NCBI GenBank assembly: GCA_020024615.1
Contig: JAHHTP010000001.1
Span: 42,404-106,403 of the forward strand
Origin: Oscillospiraceae bacterium
GTDB lineage: Bacteria > Bacillota > Clostridia > Oscillospirales > Ruminococcaceae
DNA: 64,000 nucleotides
Reading direction: 5' to 3'
The notes below the pieces were generated by a model that saw nothing but the letters and a program-made list of their open reading frames with translations, had not been told where the DNA came from and did no database searches. The translations under genes and the position numbers were made by a program. Shown here piece after piece: positions 16,350 through 24,474 of the stretch (position 1 is the stretch's first letter; every line of letters begins with the position of its first letter).

Positions 16350-17120
16350 ATGAACGGTATTGCCAGACGGTTATGTATTGGTCTGCTGACGATAATTATT
16401 GTTCTTTCAGTGACAGTTACGGCTGGTTGTGTAGTTCTGTATCTGAATCCAGCACTTGCACAGGAGCTATTCCCAAACGGCAAAATAATCACATTGCTTC
16501 CACCGGTTTCGCATGCACAGAATGGCGGCAAAGAAACCAGTGATGAAGTTTATCTGGGACAATCTATGTTTGTGGGTGATTCCAGAACACATGCAATGGA
16601 TCTTTATGGTTATCTGGATATTTCACAAACGATTGCTGAGGATGGTCTTTGTCATAATACCGCACTTACCAAAGCATTTGCTGATCTGGGAGACGGCAAT
16701 CGCTATACGATGTCAGAAGCACTAGCTATGAAACAGCCCAAACGCGTATTCGTCGGATTCGGTATCAATGGCATCAGCTATATGTCCGAAGATGAGTTCT
16801 TTTCAGATTACCGAACTGTGATCAATCAGATTAAATCGGCTTGTCCAGATGCAGACATCATCATTGAATCCATTCTGCCAGTCAGTCAGTACTTTTCCAG
16901 CAACAATCCGGGAATGGATAACGAAACTATCGTTCTATATAATCATAAGCTGCAAGATCTTGCTGACGAAATGGGCGTGTATTATATTGATACCGCAAAA
17001 TCAGTGCGGGATGATTTTGGCGCATTGGATGCCCAGTATGCTGCTCCTGATGGTCTGCATCTGGTGGCGAATGCCTATGAGCAGATTTTCCGTGTGATTT
17101 TATCCGAAAAATTTGAATAA
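16350..17120 (+). CDS. Membrane-anchored SGNH/GDSL-type hydrolase
   Basis: A 256-residue protein with one N-terminal hydrophobic segment (about 9-32), probably an uncleaved anchor placing the enzyme outside the membrane. The catalytic blocks of SGNH hydrolases are present: GDSR (S78), GFGIN (N140) and DGLH (D234, H237). Such enzymes are often acyl esterases acting on cell-wall or exopolysaccharide groups. AAGGGGGAG lies about 7 nt before the ATG. Its last 21 bp overlap the 3' end of the convergent BofC-like gene. Confidence 0.85.
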   Translation: MNGIARRLCIGLLTIIIVLSVTVTAGCVVLYLNPALAQELFPNGKIITLLPPVSHAQNGGKETSDEVYLGQSMFVGDSRTHAMDLYGYLDISQTIAEDGLCHNTALTKAFADLGDGNRYTMSEALAMKQPKRVFVGFGINGISYMSEDEFFSDYRTVINQIKSACPDADIIIESILPVSQYFSSNNPGMDNETIVLYNHKLQDLADEMGVYYIDTAKSVRDDFGALDAQYAAPDGLHLVANAYEQIFRVILSEKFE

Positions 17121-17441
17121 TCGGATTTCAAAGTCTTCGGTTAACTGTCGTAAACTCTGCTTGTCTTTGAGAATGATGCCTTCTTTCAGCGCATTCTGGT
17201 CAGACAGTGGTAGAGAGGATATCGGTGTTTTAATGATCTGTTTTGGCTGATTTCCTTTTTGGTAATCATCGGAAGATGGATAAACCCCGATATAGCCCTC
17301 ATAAGGATACAGGATTGCATAACAGGGAACAGCCTGTTGCATTTGTGTATCATGATGGTTTAAGGTTGTACCGTACCAGAAAGAGCAGGCAAACAGTGCA
17401 ACTGCAACTACAGGAATCAAACTTTGTAAAAATCGTTTCAT
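17100..17441 (-). CDS. Small exported BofC C-terminal-like protein, 113 aa
   Basis: Starts MKRFLQSLIPVVAVALFACS, a signal peptide or N-terminal anchor. The segment EGYIGVYPSSDD, then TPISSLPLSDQNALKEGI and LRQLTEDFE, resembles the C-terminal domain of BofC, a forespore protein that controls sigma-K checkpoint signalling in Bacillus; this is a pattern match by eye. GGAGG lies about 6 nt before the ATG. It is divergent from the penicillin-binding protein gene and convergent with the SGNH gene, with which it shares 21 bp. Confidence 0.65.
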   Translation of the reverse strand: MKRFLQSLIPVVAVALFACSFWYGTTLNHHDTQMQQAVPCYAILYPYEGYIGVYPSSDDYQKGNQPKQIIKTPISSLPLSDQNALKEGIILKDKQSLRQLTEDFEIRLFKFFG

Positions 17442-17545
17442 AAGATGCCTCCGTTGACAAATTGAATTCTATATTTATTTTGCACAAGGATGTATCTTTT
17501 ATACTGTATATGGCAAGAATATATTCAAATGGAAAGGACAGAAAC

Positions 17546-19774
17546 ATGAGCAAAAAAGCCAAAAAGATTAAAACGGAATCACCTCGTGTTATTCGAACCA
17601 AAAAAGGTCAGCGCAATCAGTATACGGTTAGCGCGAAAACTGGGCGAGTACTGTGCAAAGGTGTATCCTCTTTGATGAAGGTCATACTTTCTCTGATTTT
17701 GGTATTGGTCATCGCGGGCTGTGTGGTTGCAACCGTTGCAACGGTGTATGTAATGAAAATCGTGCAGTCTGATCCGATTATTGACCTGACCAATATTCAG
17801 CTGTCGCAGTCCTCAATTATTTACGCATATGATGACAAAGGGGAGGAAGTGGAACTTGCTACCCTGCACAATGCTGAAAATCGAATCTGGGTTGATATCA
17901 ATGATGTGCCACAACATGTTTTGGATGCATTTGTAGCAGCAGAGGATAAGGAATTCTACGATCATGAGGGTGTGGACTGGAGTCGTACCATCGCTTCGTT
18001 TGTCAATGTTTTTCTGCACATTTACGATGTGCGTTCGGGTGGTTCTACCATCACCCAGCAGCTGATTAAAAATATCAATGGTGATTTCTACAACCGTACC
18101 ATTCAGGTTAAGATCAATGAGATCATAACTTCAATGAATCTGGAACGCCACTATACCAAGCGGCAGATTTTAAATGCGTATATCAACTATATCAGTTTCC
18201 ATCATAACCTCAATGGCATTGAGGCAGCAAGCCAGTATTATTTCGGTAAATCCTCCAAGGATATCTCAATTGCGCAGGCGGCTGCGCTGGCAGCTACCGT
18301 CCAATCTCCAGCACATCAGAATCCGCTTTGCGAAGAGCGCAACAAAGAAAGAAGAAACAATTATATTCTTCCGGCAATGTACGAGCAGGGGCTGATTTCC
18401 CAGGAGCAGTATGAGGCTGCTCTGGTTGAGGATATTCATGCTGGTCAGAATAAGCTTAATTCTGGTTCGGAAACACAGACCGTTTCACAGCATAACAGTT
18501 ATTTTGTAGATACCGTTATCGAAGATGCGATTGCATTGTTCATGAAAGAATACGATTACTCTTATGATTATGCAAGCAGCCAGCTGCATTCAGGTGGTTA
18601 CCGCATTTATACAACAGTAGATTTAAATATGCAGAAACTGTTGGAAAAGAAATTTGAGGATCTTTCCACTTTCTATGGTGGATATATTCCGAATAATCCG
18701 CATCAGGCCGCAATGGTGATTATGGATTATGACGGTCAGATTAAAGCTTTAGTTGGTGGTGTTGGAAAGAAAAAAGAGAGCCGTAGCTTTAATCGTGCAA
18801 CAATGGCAATGCGTTCTCCGGGTTCGACCATCAAACCGATCGCCTCTTACGCACCAGCTTTTGAAAATAATTTGATCACATGGTCCTCTATGATGCAGGA
18901 TAAAGGTGTTATGGATCTCAAACGCGCAGATGGTTCAGTCAGACCATGGCCTTCCAACTACAACATGCGTTATGATGGCACTTACAGTGTTATCGATGCG
19001 ATCCGTGTATCTAAAAACACCATCCCCGTACAGCTTGTTCAACAGCTGACACCGCAGTATTGTGTGAACTTTTTACAAAATTCTTTGGGCATCTCCACAC
19101 TGGTTACTTCTGGATCAGTCAATGATGTAACTTTGGCAAGTATGGGCATTGCGTCTATGGCAAAAGGTATGTATCTGCGTGAGGAAGTAGCAGCTTATGC
19201 TATTTTTGGCAACAATGGATATTTTACACCGAGTACCACTATTACAGAAGTACGCAATGCGGATGGTAAGAAATTGATTGATAATAAGCAGAAAAGCACG
19301 CAGGTAATTGGTGCAGATACGGCTTATATTATGAACCGTGCACTCCATCAGGTTGTCAATACACAGGGCGGTTCGGGTACAAAAGCAAAAATTTCCACGG
19401 GTCTGCCGACGCTTGGTAAAACGGGTACTTCGGATGATCGTAAAGATATGTCCTTTATGGGTTTGACGCCGTATCATGTTGCAGGCATTTGGTTTGGCTT
19501 TGATGACAATACTGTGCTGGATGTTGACATCTGTAAAGACCGTGTTGCTGTATGGAATAACATTATGGAACAGATGTATGCAAAGATGCCGGTTATTGAC
19601 TTTGATCTTGATCACAGTGATGTGGTCGAAATGAGATATTGTGCAGTATCAGGTGGAATTGCAACTTCTAATTGCAAGAATACCAAAATCGGCTATTATA
19701 AAAAGGATTTTATGCCAGATAACTGCCGTGTTTGTGGGCATACAGCACCGCCGAAGGAAGATGAGGAAGACTAA
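17546..19774 (+). CDS. Class A penicillin-binding protein (PBP1a type)
   Basis: A 742-residue bifunctional peptidoglycan synthase. A basic cytoplasmic tail is followed by one membrane segment (about 44-70). The GT51 glycosyltransferase has AAEDKEFYDHEG (E133) and GGSTITQQLIKN; the transpeptidase has STIKP (S427), SKN and KTGTS (K625). A cysteine-containing tail (CAVSGGIATSNCKNT, CRVCGHT) ends the protein. AAAGGA precedes the ATG at 17546; the frame is open upstream to 17462 without a Shine-Dalgarno site. It polymerises and crosslinks glycan strands on the outer face of the membrane. Confidence 0.95.
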   Translation: MSKKAKKIKTESPRVIRTKKGQRNQYTVSAKTGRVLCKGVSSLMKVILSLILVLVIAGCVVATVATVYVMKIVQSDPIIDLTNIQLSQSSIIYAYDDKGEEVELATLHNAENRIWVDINDVPQHVLDAFVAAEDKEFYDHEGVDWSRTIASFVNVFLHIYDVRSGGSTITQQLIKNINGDFYNRTIQVKINEIITSMNLERHYTKRQILNAYINYISFHHNLNGIEAASQYYFGKSSKDISIAQAAALAATVQSPAHQNPLCEERNKERRNNYILPAMYEQGLISQEQYEAALVEDIHAGQNKLNSGSETQTVSQHNSYFVDTVIEDAIALFMKEYDYSYDYASSQLHSGGYRIYTTVDLNMQKLLEKKFEDLSTFYGGYIPNNPHQAAMVIMDYDGQIKALVGGVGKKKESRSFNRATMAMRSPGSTIKPIASYAPAFENNLITWSSMMQDKGVMDLKRADGSVRPWPSNYNMRYDGTYSVIDAIRVSKNTIPVQLVQQLTPQYCVNFLQNSLGISTLVTSGSVNDVTLASMGIASMAKGMYLREEVAAYAIFGNNGYFTPSTTITEVRNADGKKLIDNKQKSTQVIGADTAYIMNRALHQVVNTQGGSGTKAKISTGLPTLGKTGTSDDRKDMSFMGLTPYHVAGIWFGFDDNTVLDVDICKDRVAVWNNIMEQMYAKMPVIDFDLDHSDVVEMRYCAVSGGIATSNCKNTKIGYYKKDFMPDNCRVCGHTAPPKEDEED

Positions 19775-19839
19775 TTCTAATTTCATCTTTTATTGCTACT
19801 TCGCGGATATTTAAACAAAATATCGAATAAAACCATATA

Positions 19840-19892
19840 AACTTTCGGTGTTTGACAGGCAGGAATAGTCTTGACAATCCGAAAGTTTTTTG
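19840..19892 (+). terminator. Inverted repeat terminator overlapping the rpsB promoter
   Basis: AACTTTCGG (19840-19848) pairs perfectly with CCGAAAGTT (19879-19887), followed by TTTTTT. The loop is 30 nt. The 3' arm and T-run form the spacer of the rpsB promoter. Confidence 0.6.
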
Positions 19893-19899
19893 GTATAAT
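19871..19899 (+). promoter_or_regulatory. Consensus sigma-A promoter of rpsB-tsf
   Basis: TTGACA (19871-19876), 17-nt spacer, TATAAT (19894-19899): a perfect consensus, as expected for a ribosomal protein gene. Confidence 0.93.
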
Positions 19900-19905
19900 C
19901 ATATA

Positions 19906-20036
19906 AGATGTGCGCAAAGTCTGCGCATGATCACACACGCTTGGGTAGATCCGGCACGGTGCCGAAAGGTTAAGGTCGCATGGATTGTTCCTTGGCGGAG
20001 GAAAATTTATTTTATAACCAAATGGAGGACACTCAC
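19906..20036 (+). promoter_or_regulatory. Structured rpsB leader, about 130 nt
   Basis: The untranslated leader contains two short hairpins, TGCGCA-AAGTC-TGCGCA (about 19911-19927) and GGCAC-G-GTGCC, before the GGAGG site. S2 autoregulates through its leader in some bacteria. No known Rfam motif was recognised by eye. Confidence 0.4.
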
Positions 20037-20771
20037 ATGGCAGTAGTATCTATGAAACAGCTGTTAGAAGCTGGCGTTCACTTCGGTCACCAGACCAGAA
20101 GATGGAATCCGAAGATGGCTCGTTACATCTTCACCGAAAGAAATGGCATTTACATCATCGACCTGCAGAAAACTGTTAAAAAGCTGGATGAGGCTTACAT
20201 GTTTATCCGCAACATCGCTGCAGAGGGCGGCGAGGTTCTGTTCGTTGGTACCAAAAAACAGGCTGCTGATTCTATCAAAGAAGAAGCTCTGCGCTGCAAC
20301 ATGCACTTTGTAAACGCAAGATGGCTCGGCGGTATGATGACCAACTTCAAAACCATTCAGAAGAGAATCGGTCGTCTGCGTCAGCTGCGTGCTATGCAGG
20401 AAGATGGCACTTTTGATTTACTCCCGAAAAAAGAAGTAATCAAATTACAGCTTGAAATTGAGAAATTAGAGAAATTCTTAGGCGGTATTCAGAACATGAA
20501 AACCCTGCCGAAAGCTCTGTTCGTAGTAGATCCTAAAAAAGAAAGAATTGCTGTATTAGAGGCTAAGAAACTGGGTATTCCGGTTGTTGCTATCGTTGAT
20601 ACCAACTGCGATCCGGATGAAGTAGATTATGTTATCCCGGGCAACGATGATGCAATTCGTGCAGTAAAACTGATTGCTGGCGCTATGGCTGATGCTGTAA
20701 TCGAAGCAAACCAGGGCACCGCTACTGCTCCGGCTGAAGAGGCTGAAGCTGTTGAGGAAGCTGCTGAATAA
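20037..20771 (+). CDS. rpsB: 30S ribosomal protein S2
   Basis: A 244-residue S2 of the small ribosomal subunit. The start [27 protein letters not shown] and the internal [14 protein letters not shown] and [24 protein letters not shown] are diagnostic. The ATG at 20037 follows TGGAGGAC by 6 nt; an in-frame ATG at 19980 lacks the S2 start consensus. An acidic Ala/Glu tail closes the protein. It is co-transcribed with tsf, the standard pairing. Confidence 0.98.
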   Translation: MAVVSMKQLLEAGVHFGHQTRRWNPKMARYIFTERNGIYIIDLQKTVKKLDEAYMFIRNIAAEGGEVLFVGTKKQAADSIKEEALRCNMHFVNARWLGGMMTNFKTIQKRIGRLRQLRAMQEDGTFDLLPKKEVIKLQLEIEKLEKFLGGIQNMKTLPKALFVVDPKKERIAVLEAKKLGIPVVAIVDTNCDPDEVDYVIPGNDDAIRAVKLIAGAMADAVIEANQGTATAPAEEAEAVEEAAE

Positions 20772-20786
20772 TTTTTGATCAAATTC

Positions 20787-20823
20787 CTCTCCGTCAAAAT
20801 ATGATTCTGGCGGAGAGATTTTA
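20787..20823 (+). terminator. Weak hairpin between rpsB and tsf
   Basis: CTCTCCGTC (20787-20795) pairs with GGCGGAGAG (20809-20817), one G-U pair, followed by ATTTTAG. It probably gives partial termination or mRNA stabilisation, since tsf shows no promoter of its own. Confidence 0.55.
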
Positions 20824-20868
20824 GATAAGTGACTTATCGTAAAAAAATACTGTTTGGAGGAAATAAAA

Positions 20869-21774
20869 ATGGCATTTACCGCTAAAGACGTAAAAGAATT
20901 ACGTGAAATGACCGGCTGCGGCATGATGGAGTGCAAAAAAGCTCTGACTGCTTCTGAAGGTGATATGGATAAAGCAGTAGAATTTCTGCGTGAAAAAGGC
21001 TTAGCAGCTCAGCAGAAAAAAGCTGGCCGCATTGCAGCAGAGGGTATTGTTGTTTCTGTTGTTGACGAAGCAAAACAGGTTGGTGTTATTCTGGAAGTTA
21101 ACGCTGAGACTGACTTTGTTGCTAAAAACGAAACCTTCGTTACCTTCGCTAACAATGTTGCTCAGACCATCATCGATGAAAATCCGGCAGATGTTGAGGC
21201 ATTAATGGCTCTGCACTGTGCAAACACTGAGTTCACCGTTGAGGAAGCTCTGCGCGACAGAATCCTGGTTATCGGCGAGAATATCAAAATCCGTCGTTTT
21301 GAGAGACTGGAAGGCGTCCTGGTTCCGTATGTACACGCTCAGGGTAAAATCGGCGTAATGGTTGAGTTTGATACCGACTGCGCTGGCAAACCGGAGTTTG
21401 TTGCTTTAGCAAAAGATATCGCTATGCAGGTTGCTGCAAATGCTCCACAGTACACCTCTAAAGAAGAAGTTCCGGCAGATGTTGTTGAAAATGAGCAGAA
21501 AATCCAGCTGGCAACTGCTCTGAACGAAGGCAAACCGCAGCAGATCGCTGAAAAAATGGTTATGGGCCGTATGGGCAAATTCTATGGTGAAGTTTGCCTG
21601 CTTGAGCAGGAATCCATCAAAGAGGATAAGATGACTGTTGCTAAAGTTGTTGCTAATGTTGCAAAACAGCTGGGTGGCAAAATTGAGGTTGTTAAATTTG
21701 TTCGCTTTGAGAGAGGCGAAGGCTTGGAAAAACGCGTTGACGACTTCGGTGCAGAAGTTGCAAGCATGCTGTAA
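20869..21774 (+). CDS. tsf: Translation elongation factor Ts
   Basis: A 301-residue guanine nucleotide exchange factor for EF-Tu. The N-terminal UBA-like region VKELREMTGCGMMECKKAL and the TDFVAKNE motif are the family signatures. TGGAGG lies about 8 nt before the ATG at 20869. Together with rpsB it shows a high share of strongly used codons (GCT, GTT, AAA, GGC), unlike the neighbouring spore gene. Confidence 0.98.
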   Translation: MAFTAKDVKELREMTGCGMMECKKALTASEGDMDKAVEFLREKGLAAQQKKAGRIAAEGIVVSVVDEAKQVGVILEVNAETDFVAKNETFVTFANNVAQTIIDENPADVEALMALHCANTEFTVEEALRDRILVIGENIKIRRFERLEGVLVPYVHAQGKIGVMVEFDTDCAGKPEFVALAKDIAMQVAANAPQYTSKEEVPADVVENEQKIQLATALNEGKPQQIAEKMVMGRMGKFYGEVCLLEQESIKEDKMTVAKVVANVAKQLGGKIEVVKFVRFERGEGLEKRVDDFGAEVASML

Positions 21775-21798
21775 TATAACAGTTTAATAAGCTGATAA

Positions 21799-21828
21799 AA
21801 CCGGCAGACGGAAGTTTGCCGGTTTTTG
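21799..21828 (+). terminator. Rho-independent terminator of rpsB-tsf
   Basis: AACCGGCA (21799-21806) pairs perfectly with TGCCGGTT (21817-21824), followed by TTTG. Confidence 0.9.
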
Positions 21829-21892
21829 TATTTTTCTTTTGTTTTGGCGTATCCTAATATTGATATATTGATGATCAATAGGAAAGGATAAA

Positions 21893-23323
21893 ATGATGGA
21901 ACAGCAGAAATTTAATGATGATTTTACACAGAACTGTACACTGTTTTCCAGTTTGCTGCGTATAGATCAGAGTTTTGATCTGGTGCGACGCGATTTTTAT
22001 ATTGCAGAACAAGAAGCTTCTTTATTCTTTATCAACGGTTTTGTCAAAGATGAAATATTGGAAAAAATGATGCAGTATCTAACCAAACTCACACCCAAAC
22101 AGCTTACTCCGCTGATGAATCAAGGAAAGATGCAGGCTAAGGACTTTTCCATGCACTTCATCACGCATATTCAAACACAGACCGAAAGCGATCCCAATCT
22201 TGCGGTCACACAGGTTTTAGCTGGTCAGTTGGCTTTGATTGTGGACGGATGTAATGAGGTTATTTTAATCGATGCTCGAACCTATCCCTCTCGACAGCCG
22301 CAAGAGCCGGATAATGAACGCACTTTGCGTGGTGCGCATGACGGTTTCGGTGAAACGCTAGTTGTCAACACTGCAATGATTCGCCGTCGTATCCGTGACC
22401 CGCAGTTGACAATGGAACATTTGAGTTTCCCAGGCTGTCATACTGATATTGTATTGTGTTACATGGCGGATACGGTGGACAAGAAGGTGCTTAAAACGCT
22501 GCGAAATAAGCTAAAACATGCGAGCACCAAATCCATTCATATGGGACAGGAAAGCTTGATTGAAACTCTGCTTGGGGAACAGTGGTTCAACCCGTTTCCG
22601 AAGGTACGCTTTACCGAACGCCCAGATACAGCCGCAGCAAGTGTGCAGGAGGGGCAGGTGGTGCTGATTACCGATACGGCACCGCAAGCCATTATTTTGC
22701 CGTGCAGCATTTTCACCTTTTTGCAGGACATCAATGATTTCTATTTTCCGCCGTTGATCGGTACCTATCTGCGCTGGGTTCGATTGATTGTCGCGATTGT
22801 AACACTGCTTTTGACGCCGACATGGTATCTGATGACGCAGAATCCAGATATTGTTCCCGAATGGCTGAGTTTTGTGCTGGTGGAAAATCAGGGAAAACTT
22901 CCGGTTTTAATGCAGTTTATCATCATTGAGCTAATGCTTGACGGCTTGAAGCTTGCATCACTCAACACGCCCAATGCACTAAGCAGCTCGTTTTCGATTG
23001 TTGGGGCACTGCTGCTGGGTGATCTTGCAATTACAGCTGGTTGGTTTTCTCCGGATGTAGTGCTGTATATGGCATTTGTTGCGGTGGCAAACTTTACAGT
23101 TACCAGTTTTGAACTTGGTTATGCGCTGAAATTTGGTCGTCTGATGACTCTATTACTAACGGCAATGTTTAATTACTGGGGATTTGCAGCGGGAATGATT
23201 TTGATTGTGGTGCAGATATTCAGTGTCAAAACGCTGGCAGGATATCATTATATGGCTCCGTTGATTCCGTTTAACTGGAAGGCGCTTTCCAGCTTATTGG
23301 TACGAAAAACCAAAAAAGAATAA
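21893..23323 (+). CDS. Spore germination protein, GerA family (SpoVAF-like)
   Basis: A 476-residue GerA/SpoVAF family membrane protein. The soluble N-terminal half carries the family segments DGCNEVILIDARTYPSRQ and ERTLRGAHDGFGETLV. Four or five hydrophobic segments follow from about residue 285, with FYFPPLIGTYLRWVR and a C-terminal YHYMAPLIPFNW. The arginine-rich RTYPSRQPQEPD stretch suggests SpoVAF rather than GerAA. GerA-type proteins sit in the spore inner membrane and act in germination. It is alone here, without spoVA or gerB/gerC genes. AGGAAAGGA precedes the ATG. No clear sigma-G site was found. Confidence 0.88.
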   Translation: MMEQQKFNDDFTQNCTLFSSLLRIDQSFDLVRRDFYIAEQEASLFFINGFVKDEILEKMMQYLTKLTPKQLTPLMNQGKMQAKDFSMHFITHIQTQTESDPNLAVTQVLAGQLALIVDGCNEVILIDARTYPSRQPQEPDNERTLRGAHDGFGETLVVNTAMIRRRIRDPQLTMEHLSFPGCHTDIVLCYMADTVDKKVLKTLRNKLKHASTKSIHMGQESLIETLLGEQWFNPFPKVRFTERPDTAAASVQEGQVVLITDTAPQAIILPCSIFTFLQDINDFYFPPLIGTYLRWVRLIVAIVTLLLTPTWYLMTQNPDIVPEWLSFVLVENQGKLPVLMQFIIIELMLDGLKLASLNTPNALSSSFSIVGALLLGDLAITAGWFSPDVVLYMAFVAVANFTVTSFELGYALKFGRLMTLLLTAMFNYWGFAAGMILIVVQIFSVKTLAGYHYMAPLIPFNWKALSSLLVRKTKKE

Positions 23324-23327
23324 CAAA

Positions 23328-23363
23328 ATCGCAGCATTCTTTTCAGATTGCTGCGATAATTTT
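23328..23363 (+). terminator. Terminator after the germination gene
   Basis: ATCGCAGCA (23328-23336) pairs perfectly with TGCTGCGAT (23349-23357), followed by AATTTTTA. The T-run is weak. Confidence 0.7.
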
Positions 23364-23450
23364 TACATAAAAACAAGAATGATAAACGAACACGGCAAAA
23401 TGCTCACTTGTCAAAGGTAATAAATTGCGGTATACTGAGTACATAGCAGA

Positions 23451-24302
23451 TCATACTTTATGATTTGTACGGTAAGCAGCTGGGGATTCGTCCATGACTT
23501 TTTTAAACATCTGGCTGAAATATACCGGATCGTCATATCCGACCTGTAACGCAATATCCCGAATGCTTAAATCTGAATGAAGCAGAAGTTGGGCTGCTTC
23601 GGAAATGCGTTTATTGATCAGATATTTAATCGGGGAAGTACCCGTTTGTGATTTAAAGATGTGCGATAAATAGTATTTGCTGATATATACCTGTTCGGAA
23701 AGAGAATCCAGCGTAATCGGTGAAGTATAGTTTTTGTCGATATAGTCTTTGATACGGCGGCACTCCTCCTTTAAATCGGAAACGCGCTCATTTCTGCTAT
23801 GATAGACACGCAGAATTAAAATCATCAATGCAGATGCCAATGCTAGATTCATGGCGGTAGACAGCATGATTTTATCAGCGGATTCTGAGATCAGATCTGT
23901 AAAGTAGCTTTCGATTTTATAACGGTAGTCCTGACCAGCAATGACAGGTGGCATATCATTTTCAATCAGATGATTCGGTTCTAGACTGCCAACCTGAAAT
24001 TTTTCTACAGCAAGGAAAACCAGATGCATTTTGCTTCCTGAAACACTGGACTCACAATGTCTGACACCGGGATTTACGACGATCAGATCACCCGGTTTTA
24101 ATGGATAGATAATGCCTTCCATTGAAATAATACCGTTTCCGGATAATACATATAATATTTCACAAAAATCATGTGTATGTAACTCAGCGTTAAATTCAGG
24201 GTCGTTCTGCACAAAGCCGGTGTACACCACACTTAGGTTTTCGAGTTGAATACTGGGTGTTTCGCTTGGCAATGCACTTTGATAGTAATGAGTATGCGCC
24301 AC
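23451..24302 (-). CDS. AraC family transcriptional regulator (divergent from fucI)
   Basis: A 283-residue regulator. The N-terminal cupin-like sensor (ELHTHDFCEILYVLSGNGII, LKPGDLIVVNPGVRH) is followed by paired helix-turn-helix units (ISKYYLSHIFKSQTGTSPIKYLI, QVGYDDPVYFSQMFKKVMDESPAAYR). The start is a GTG at 24302, 9 nt after AAGGAGG. It is transcribed divergently from L-fucose isomerase across 172 bp, so it is a good candidate for its sugar-responsive activator. Confidence 0.9.
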   Translation of the reverse strand: MAHTHYYQSALPSETPSIQLENLSVVYTGFVQNDPEFNAELHTHDFCEILYVLSGNGIISMEGIIYPLKPGDLIVVNPGVRHCESSVSGSKMHLVFLAVEKFQVGSLEPNHLIENDMPPVIAGQDYRYKIESYFTDLISESADKIMLSTAMNLALASALMILILRVYHSRNERVSDLKEECRRIKDYIDKNYTSPITLDSLSEQVYISKYYLSHIFKSQTGTSPIKYLINKRISEAAQLLLHSDLSIRDIALQVGYDDPVYFSQMFKKVMDESPAAYRTNHKV

Positions 24303-24336
24303 TTGGTGCGACCTCCTTTGTTATCTACTTGTAATT

Positions 24337-24365
24337 ATTATATCTTTTTTTTATGGAAAAAGCAA
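24337..24365 (-). promoter_or_regulatory. Sigma-A promoter of the divergent AraC gene
   Basis: Minus strand TTGCTT (24365-24360), 17-nt spacer, TATAAT (24342-24337). Confidence 0.75.
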
Positions 24366-24404
24366 GTCAATGCTAAAATTTTTTTGTATATAAAAGACGG
24401 TATC

Positions 24405-24432
24405 TTGTTTTGGATATCAGCTTTGATATAAA
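24405..24432 (+). promoter_or_regulatory. Possible sigma-A promoter of fucI with CTTTGAT repeats
   Basis: TTGTTT (24405-24410), 16-nt spacer, TATAAA (24427-24432). CTTTGAT occurs twice here (24421 and 24433), a possible half-site pair for the divergent AraC protein. Confidence 0.5.
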
Positions 24433-24474
24433 CTTTGATGAAATAAATAATGAAAACAGAAAGGTGATTTTGTT

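Noticed and set aside
19980-20036. N-terminally extended S2 starting at ATG 19980
   Set aside because: It is in frame, but S2 proteins start at [10 protein letters not shown], and the strong GGAGG site is at 20037.
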